Shown here piece by piece: positions 57,397 to 64,000 of a stretch of DNA of 64,000 nucleotides (positions within the stretch are counted from its first letter, which is position 1; the number at the start of each line of letters is the position of its first letter). Where the stretch lies: positions 1,156,689 to 1,220,688 of the forward strand of contig MNCI01004113.1 of the NCBI GenBank assembly GCA_015680685.1. Direction: 5' to 3'. This stretch comes from Gnetum montanum (taxonomy: Eukaryota; Streptophyta; Gnetopsida; Gnetales; Gnetaceae). The notes under the pieces were generated by a model. The model was not told where the DNA came from. It saw only the letters and a list, made by a program, of their open reading frames with translations, and did no database searches. A program made the translations under genes and the position numbers.

Positions 57397-58429
57397 GGAT
57401 ATGTATATACACAAGGTAGAAATTTATAGAAAAGCTTTGAAATTGAAGAAGAATGGGTTAAAATGATTTTTGTTTCATAACAAAAAAAAAAAAAAAAAAT
57501 TGTATGCATAGGCATTGGTGGTACAAACAAAGGTAGTGAAGGAAAGAAATATATATTATGCTTTATGTATATATGTTGTATGTGTTTTCCTTTTTTTATG
57601 TTTTATATTCACTTCACTTTTTATCATTGACTTTGCTTTCTTTATTGTATTTTTGTTCCTATTATCCTTAAGGCTCAAGGGCTTATAATTTCCATCTAGA
57701 AACTTTAAATCAAAATTTATTTAAACCTACAAGATTTATATTAAACACATTGCATGTTTTTATGCCAAATTTATATCCAAGCATTAATCACCTTAGCTTT
57801 ATAATTCAAATGTTTAATCTCATGTAAAAACTAAAAATTAATATCTCAAGCACCATAGCTTCAATTAATATTTTTAAATATTTCAAATACATTGGTAAGA
57901 TTAACTTCTAGGTAGGAAATCATCCTAATGCACTTCCTTAACAAAGTTGTTTTATGTTATATTTAATTATAATTAATAATAAGCTTAGAATTCTAGTTTG
58001 ATGATAAAACATGATAAAGGATAAGGCCTGGGTAAGGTTAGGGTCATGAATGCTTCATGAATAGAGTATTATATAATCACATGTGTATAATAAAGAATAA
58101 AATACAGATAATTGAATGTGCAAAAATAATATGATATGCATAGTCAACTACTTATCAAGGCATGATAACTAACAAAACAAAAAACTTCTAAAGGTAATTG
58201 GATTTTAACATTTAATCATAAAATATATAAAAGATCTATGACCAAGCATTAATAGTAGTCAAAGCAAAGGATATAAAAATTTAGCAAAATACTTTAACAA
58301 TAACAATTTAATCTTTTATTTAGTTTATAAAATTAAAAATAACCTATGGAAATACATTTGATAGTATTTAATAATTAAATGCATATATTAAATTAACTAA
58401 TTAATCTATGTAAAATTTTAGGTTTTTGT
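57397..58429. other. AT-rich stretch with poly(A) run, no gene seen
   Basis: A run of about 20 A at 57480-57500. The rest is AT-rich and may include the tail and 3' LTR of the minus-strand gypsy that ends at 58430. Confidence 0.35.
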
Positions 58430-59165
58430 GTCCTCCCATCCTTCAAGGATTTTCCTCCTAGAAATTGTAAGAAAATTTAGTTCTCATATATGCTTCAATT
58501 TCTCAAGTTAGCACTTGGTTTCCATGTTATTGCCAAAGAACCTTTGTCATAGGAATTACTTTACTTCATAATTATCTTTCTTTTCTATATATAATCCTTA
58601 TGGGATATTTTTGATAAGGAATATTTAGTTGTAGATCTATTTATTTCCATTGTATGACATGGCTCTTATTTAAGAAATACTTTTTCAAGAGGAGAATATG
58701 GAAGACATTGCTAATTTCTTCTAGACTTGGTGGTAAGGCAAATTGATAAGCTACTTATCCAGTTTTCTTTATTATTTCAAATGAACCCACATGTCTTGGG
58801 GCTAACTTGGGTTTTCTTTTCAAACTCATTAATCCTTTTATTGGATACACTTTTAAAAAGACATAATCACCAACTTGAAATTTAGGTAGTCTTCTTCTAA
58901 ATTTAGCATACTTGACATATCTATTTTGAGTATCCCTAATATAACCGTTAATTATATGAACTTGCTTCATGGTTTAGTCAATTGACTTTGTACTTATCTA
59001 CATTGTATCCTTCATAGTTATCCAACAAAGGGATGATCAACAGGGTCCATGATAAAGTATCTTATAAGAAGTGGTCCTAATGCTTGCCTAATAACTATTA
59101 TTATATGTAAATTCTACTAAAGGTAATATTTCATCTGACTCCTTATACTAAAGTACACAAGATAA
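58430..59165 (-). pseudogene. Gypsy integrase C-terminal part (chromovirus-like)
   Basis: On the minus strand: DEILPLVEFTYNNSY (59130-59085), then KFRRRLPKFQVGDYVFLKV (58895-58840) and GLMSLKRKPKLAPRHVGSFE (58835-58770), then ALPPSLEEISNVFHILLLKK (58735-58675), and KVLWQ. This is the end of the integrase core, the GPY/F-type segment (family form: KLSPRYIGPFEIL) and the tail (LPPSLSSVHPVFHVSLLRK). The chromodomain-like end is blurred by stops. It has no other part of pol in the window. Confidence 0.85.
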
Positions 59166-59578
59166 AGCTTGTCTTTTAAGACTTGATTTACTTACTTTAT
59201 TTGTGCATTTATTTGGAGATGATAGATAGAACTTATGTTTAATTTAATGCCTAGATCTACATGAAATACTTACTAAAATTTAGTGGTAAAATTATGATCA
59301 CTATCAAATATTATCTTAATTGGAATCCCATGTATGCTCAAGCTTTTCTTAATAAATACCTTAGTAATATCGTCATCTATAGTAGTGGAGCATGTATCAA
59401 GGAAATCGGTGTTCTAGTTAGAATCATCATAAATTTGAGATTCAAAACCAACCTATGTAAAATGAGCTAAGCATACCATGGCCATCAAATAGTTTAAGGA
59501 ATAAATATTCAAATCTAGAAGGGACTAATAGATTTTTAGAATTTCCCACTTGAGATATTATTTTTTCCAAACACAAGG
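59166..59578. other. Decayed stretch left of the Athila-like LTR
   Basis: Probably upstream integrase sequence of the minus-strand gypsy, but no motif can be named. CAAGG at 59574-59578 would be the left target duplication of the next element; its partner is not in the window. Confidence 0.3.
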
Positions 59579-60372
59579 TGATGAGTTGTCATTTAGGCAA
59601 CAGTGATATCGCGTACGCGATATCGCAGCCTGTCTCCTCATCTATAAATAAGAGGTAGGTAGTTTCAATAGGCATAAGTTAGTTTTAGAGTTAGTTTTGA
59701 TTTTAGTTTTCATTTTTCTCTCAATCCTTTTCCTCCCAGTGTATGCTCACAGTATGGTGATTGTAATTATACAGCATCCTTATTCGAGTGTGATGTACTT
59801 GGACATGCACATGACTAGAAATAAAGATCGAGATTACTTCATCATTGCAGCATTCACTTAGCTTAATCACTTAATTAATTATTATTTACTACTTTCTTAG
59901 TTAATATTTTCTCACTCTGAACTCCTGTTAAAATGCAGAATGAGTATGACTTGATTACAAGCATTTAAGTGTGACTACTTGGTAACCCAGTAGCGTACCT
60001 AGGATCTACGCTTGGTAATCCTAGTGGTAGTCATGCACGAAGTCCAAGATGTGTACGGATGATCAAGGAATAGATGCTCATCGCACTTAGGCTAGTTTAG
60101 ATTCTCTCTCACCCTTTCTCTCTTAGCTTAGTCAATATTACTTTCCATTATCCTCAGGAGTAGCATTAGGTTAGAAACCACATCATACAACTCACTCTGG
60201 ACTAAACCATACTTAACAAAGCTAATACTAGTGCAGGTGGGAAGATAGCGAACTATGACCTAAGGATAACTGTCTAGATACCACAACTAGTCCATTTGCA
60301 GAGTTCAACCGGATCGTGCATGAAACGCTCGTATTTGTATGGTTGAGTGTAGGGATACCTCGTCACTCATCA
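59579..60372 (+). mobile_element. 5' LTR (copy 7 of the Athila-like family)
   Basis: 794 bp, starts TGATGAG, ends CTCATCA. Perfect 20-bp palindrome GATATCGCGTACGCGATATC at 59605-59624. TATA CTATAAATAAGAGG at 59642-59655 and AATAAAG near 59820. The primer site follows by one base. Confidence 0.88.
59600..59655 (+). promoter_or_regulatory. LTR promoter: single 20-bp palindrome plus TATA box (copy 7)
   Basis: This copy has the simplest arrangement: one perfect palindrome, 17 bp of spacer, then TATA. Confidence 0.65.
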
Positions 60373-60373
60373 T

Positions 60374-60391
60374 TGGCGCCATTGCCGAGGA
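60374..60391 (+). promoter_or_regulatory. Primer binding site (tRNA-Asp type)
   Basis: TGGCGCCATTGCCGAGGA, two mismatches to the Athila-type TGGCGCCGTTGCCGGGGA. Confidence 0.85.
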
Positions 60392-60513
60392 TGGTGCTGG
60401 TTATCTAGATTAGTTATATCATACAAGGTCACTGTATAGGAATTAACGATATATCTTTTAGAAAGAAATAATTGTAAAATGTTACATATAAATTCACACA
60501 CAATTTCATAACC

Positions 60514-62499
60514 ATGCCTCTCTTACAAGACTACGATAATGCCACACCTAGTAAGGAAGTTCATTGGAGAAACAACGAATTATATGACAATGAAGATTGG
60601 AGTACACAACCTGAAGTGGGAGTTTCTTATAAACATGAATGAAGAAAACATCATCCCAACACATAAAAGCATAACTTACTCGATGATGATGAACCCCTAC
60701 TGGCCACTACAAGCCTAACGCAAATACAAGAGGTTGTTTGAATCTCCCGTAGGCATTGTAAAGAGAGCTGCCTACCCAGGTTTGATTTAAACAACTTCCC
60801 TAATTTTTCAGGAGGCTATGACTTAGATCCACATCAACATTTACAAGCCTTCTATGATGCTTGTACATGGAACAACATTGATAACGGTTGGCAAAAACTC
60901 AAGCTCTTTCCTATGACACTCGTTGGCCAAGCAAAAGTATGGTATAGATCATTAAAACCAAATTCAATATGACATTGGCCAACAATGGTAGAACTCTTTA
61001 GGGAAAGATATCAAACCTACACAAGAGTGTCAGCCTTGAGGAAAAAAATCCAAGGGTGGAAACAAGCACAACATGAACCCTTGGACATGGCCTTAGAAAG
61101 ATATTATGCATTATTAAACAACTGTCCAGGCTATGAGTTCTCCGAGGAAAGGCTAATGTACCATATCATTGATGGGCTTCATGATGAAATAAGAGAGACC
61201 CTAGGAATGTATGCCCAAGTTCAACTATACAAACTACGAACCCATCAAGTTCAAGAGCTTATTAAGTAGGTAGCAAAACAAGAAGGAGAAATGGCTAGAT
61301 GAGAGAGTGTTGAAAAATATCAATGGGACCAAAATCTTAACTTAACAGAGGTCCATAATCATAAAAAGGAGAAATCAACGTATTTCAAAGGGGAAGAACC
61401 ATCTTTGCCAGTACAACAATCATTAGAGGAAGTTGAGGCAAAGATCAATCAGATGTTGGAATGGACATATAAAAGGTGTGGAGAATATATTGATATCATT
61501 GAAGATAGAGTGTTGACAACCTGAGAAGTAGGACAAAGTATCATTAGACAATCAAAAGAAAGGGATAAGGAAAAAAAGAGCTCAACTGCCAATCACACAT
61601 ATGAATGCAACATTTTCTTGTACGATCACCCCAAGGGCCAATGCCCAATCTTGTTACATTTATATGAGCATTGGGGAGGCATGTTACATACCAAGTTCGT
61701 ACAAAGATACTGTGTTCGATCACAGTGGCAACAATCCCAGTCATGGGGGAAGCCACCCCTAAACTGGAGACACCCTTCACATCATCTGAATCTAAATGCT
61801 TATCTAGTCCAATACCCTATTTCTCCAACTGGGCCAACATTCTCTATCTCACCACATTATCATTCTCCTCAATACTATTAGCCCATCTCCTCAACACAAC
61901 CACTGCCTTATGCACCTTACACTTCTCCTACTTTTCAACATTCTCATCCTTTCCCTCCTTCTACATCACCACCAACTGTTCCTAAGGTGTTTGCACCACA
62001 GCAAAAACTGCTAAATGTTACTTGTGCTACTATTGCCAACAGTAGTGATAGACCTCAGCAACATCGAAGACATTCCTTCTTAGAAATGACCCTAGTAAGG
62101 GACAACATAATTCCAAGGCCACTGCATCCTCCAACTCCGCACAAGTCCAACACTGTGGTGCACCCTTATCTTCAAACCCAATGCCTCATGTTGCTTCATC
62201 AGGGCCATCAATTAACACTCCAACAACCATACAGCCTAATGAACACAGTCATGGAAGGTAACATCCTGATCCTTGCATACCATCTAACGGTCTCAAATAT
62301 CATAGTGGGTCAAATCTTTATCTAGGATCCACATCTTATAAATTTCTCCACTATGCTTACTATAACCAAGTGTGTGAAGCCCAATGGGGTAAGTATGACT
62401 GGGTTCCAATATTTCCAACATGCAAGGATCCTTGTCTTTCATTTATTAATCCTTGCCATGCTCAACCATTTAATGATGAGGGATATCCCCCATTCTAAA
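60514..62499 (+). pseudogene. Gag-only frame of an Athila-like element with an unfamiliar C-terminus
   Basis: From ATG 60514 one frame runs to about 62060 with stops but no net shift; one frameshift then leads to a TAA at 62497. Gag core: RFDLNNFPNFSGGYDLD, LKLFPMTLVGQAKVWYRSLK, ELFRERYQTYTRVSALRKKI, LERYYALLNNCPGYEF and LHDEIRETLGMYAQVQL (60780-61220), clearly homologous to the gag at 36360-36790. The knuckle is YECNIFLYDHPKGQC (61603-61647), with Phe where the second Cys should be. A Pro/Ser/Gln-rich spacer follows. After the shift the end reads YYNQVCEAQWGKYDWVPI and FPTCKDPCLSFINPCHAQPF, Cys-rich and unlike the protease of the other copy. No RT or IN follows before the gap. The C-terminus is unknown to me. 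Confidence 0.8.
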
Positions 62500-62848
62500 T
62501 AACAAGTAGGGTTAATAAATATTTTTCATTTTCTTTCATTTTACAATTTTTTTTTGTTTTCCAGTTTTTAATTTTTTAATTTCTCATTTTATCTTTTTTT
62601 CTTGTTGTCTTTTTACATTTTTATAAGTAATCTCTTCTACGAATAAAACACTCATGTGGCTCATTGGTTGAGGTGTGTTCTATGTTATCGAGTCTCGAAT
62701 GATTAATTATGTGGACAGTGGGCCCATTACACCCACTCATCCATTCTACAAATAAGAGGTTCTATTCGAGGGTACATTGATATTCTTGATATTCTTCAAA
62801 CTTAAAATTAACTTTGTGTTCATTGTACCCAGAATGAAGAAGGATGGA
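62500..62848 (+). mobile_element. Non-coding stretch after gag, up to the gap
   Basis: T-rich 62510-62620, then CATTCTACAAATAAGAGG near 62742, which resembles the LTR TATA segment (CTATAAATAAGAGG) but lacks the surrounding LTR sequence. Confidence 0.4.
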
Positions 62849-63311
62849 NNNNNNNNNNNNNNNNNNNNNNNNNNNNNNNNNNNNNNNNNNNNNNNNNNNN
62901 NNNNNNNNNNNNNNNNNNNNNNNNNNNNNNNNNNNNNNNNNNNNNNNNNNNNNNNNNNNNNNNNNNNNNNNNNNNNNNNNNNNNNNNNNNNNNNNNNNNN
63001 NNNNNNNNNNNNNNNNNNNNNNNNNNNNNNNNNNNNNNNNNNNNNNNNNNNNNNNNNNNNNNNNNNNNNNNNNNNNNNNNNNNNNNNNNNNNNNNNNNNN
63101 NNNNNNNNNNNNNNNNNNNNNNNNNNNNNNNNNNNNNNNNNNNNNNNNNNNNNNNNNNNNNNNNNNNNNNNNNNNNNNNNNNNNNNNNNNNNNNNNNNNN
63201 NNNNNNNNNNNNNNNNNNNNNNNNNNNNNNNNNNNNNNNNNNNNNNNNNNNNNNNNNNNNNNNNNNNNNNNNNNNNNNNNNNNNNNNNNNNNNNNNNNNN
63301 NNNNNNNNNNN
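62849..63311. other. Assembly gap (463 N)
   Basis: Unknown bases. The apparent long frames across it are artefacts. Confidence 0.99.
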
Positions 63312-64000
63312 GAGTGCCCACAAACACTTTTAAGTGTGATTACGCAAGGGCATTATAGGTTGGAACCTGCTTTGGGGAGGACCCACTTGCTTAATTTTTG
63401 TAATTTGCACTCATGACCCATCTTCCACACACCATTTATTACCCTTAGCATATTGCCAATGATTTTCTTTCCCTTATTACTATCCCTCCGATTCAACTTT
63501 CCTATGAACCATCACATAGCCTTTTTCTCCCATCCGAGGTTCTTACTAATAAATTCCACACCATCATAATTTTTGTGCCTTCAGAACTAGTTGAATTACC
63601 CTGGAACCCTTTAAAAATCATCCAGATGTCCTTAGTTTACATCGTTTAATTTCAAAGAAATATTAAAAATTCAGTACATTCTCTAACTGCCCTAACTTTG
63701 ATGAAAATATATATACGTGACCCCCCTATGCTAATCAACATCATTTGCAACTATTCACACAGGGGAATTTTTTCAAATTCTCCTCTACAACTTGCAATTT
63801 CATGTCCCTTGCTTTCATATCCATAACTCGCTCGTTGGTAATCTGATTTTCATTCTGTTTGAACCTACTTGAACCTAGAGTGTTGAACATAGTTTTGGGG
63901 GAGGGGCACATGCCGAATAGTGCATAAATTTTTTGAAATTCATCATCACCTGAAGGACATCTTTAAGGGTAATTAGTTGTAAAATTACGAATAAATGTGT
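63312..64000 (+). mobile_element. 3' non-coding region of the Athila-like element
   Basis: GGCATTATAGGTTGGAACCT, CTTTGGGGAGGACCCACT (63350-63387) matches the block at 5733-5760 and 39818-39852 of the other two tails. Beyond about 63420 the match fades. A purine run GGGGGAGGGG at 63897 is of unknown role. The 3' LTR should lie beyond the window. Confidence 0.55.

Noticed and set aside
57480-57500. Run of A as a LINE or retrogene tail
   Set aside because: No retroposed sequence ends at it on either strand.
57397-59165. LTR at 56560-57396 as the 3' LTR of the minus-strand integrase at 58430-59165
   Set aside because: The paired LTR at 51300-53284 is followed by a plus-strand primer site and gag lies between them, so the plus-strand element explains both LTRs better.
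62746-63416. Four frames of 167-193 codons
   Set aside because: They consist almost wholly of N from the assembly gap.

Overview
This window looks like intergenic DNA from a large plant genome, most likely a gymnosperm such as a conifer. That is inferred from AT-rich, heavily decayed, nested retrotransposons of plant lineages (Ty3/gypsy Athila-like, Tat-like and chromovirus-like; Ty1/copia; LINE). No intact host gene is visible and no reading frame longer than about 170 codons survives. The species cannot be fixed from the sequence.

Layout. 1-1373: 3' end of an Athila-like element (tail plus LTR). 1374-3980: an inverted piece of a second LTR family, then a minus-strand cluster of gene fragments, one of them resembling the exosome subunit RRP45. 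4030-7304: 3' end of another Athila-like copy (integrase C-terminus, long non-coding tail, LTR). 7305-12890: a Ty1/copia element with gag, PR, IN, RT and RNase H recognisable. 12955-17240: an LRR receptor-kinase pseudogene split between kinase subdomains VIb and VII by a 3.3-kb solo LTR with target duplication GATAG. 17554-18442: a minus-strand Athila-like solo LTR with target duplication ATAGG. 18760-21290: a LINE. 22816-23704: a very decayed Athila-like LTR. 24367-24928: a 29-bp minisatellite. 26040-30730: a Tat-like gypsy element with an extra RNase H ahead of RT. 31050-33680: diverged tandem repeats around a second LINE fragment. 34447-41388: a two-LTR Athila-like element with target duplication GTGAT that has lost RT, RNase H and IN in frame. 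44165-48496: a minus-strand two-LTR gypsy element with gag and PR only. 49480-50760: minus-strand Tat-like RNase H and IN. About 51300-57396: a plus-strand gypsy element with gag only, invaded by a minus-strand LTR. 58430-59160: minus-strand gypsy IN C-terminus. 59579-64000: an Athila-like element with gag and no visible pol, with an assembly gap at 62849-63311.

Main points. Seven copies of one Athila-like LTR family can be compared. They begin TGATGAG, end CTCATCA, carry a TATA box (CTATAAATAAGAGG) and an AATAAA site. Just upstream of TATA most carry CpG-rich palindromes whose core differs between copies (GATATC in most, GTTAAC in one). Four gypsy copies keep gag (two also PR) but no RT or IN; in the 34452-41383 element the deletion keeps the frame, so a Gag-PR-tail polyprotein frame of 1,123 codons remains, broken by about 20 stops and no net frameshift. 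Those stops are mostly TAG and fit C-to-T decay of methylated cytosines.
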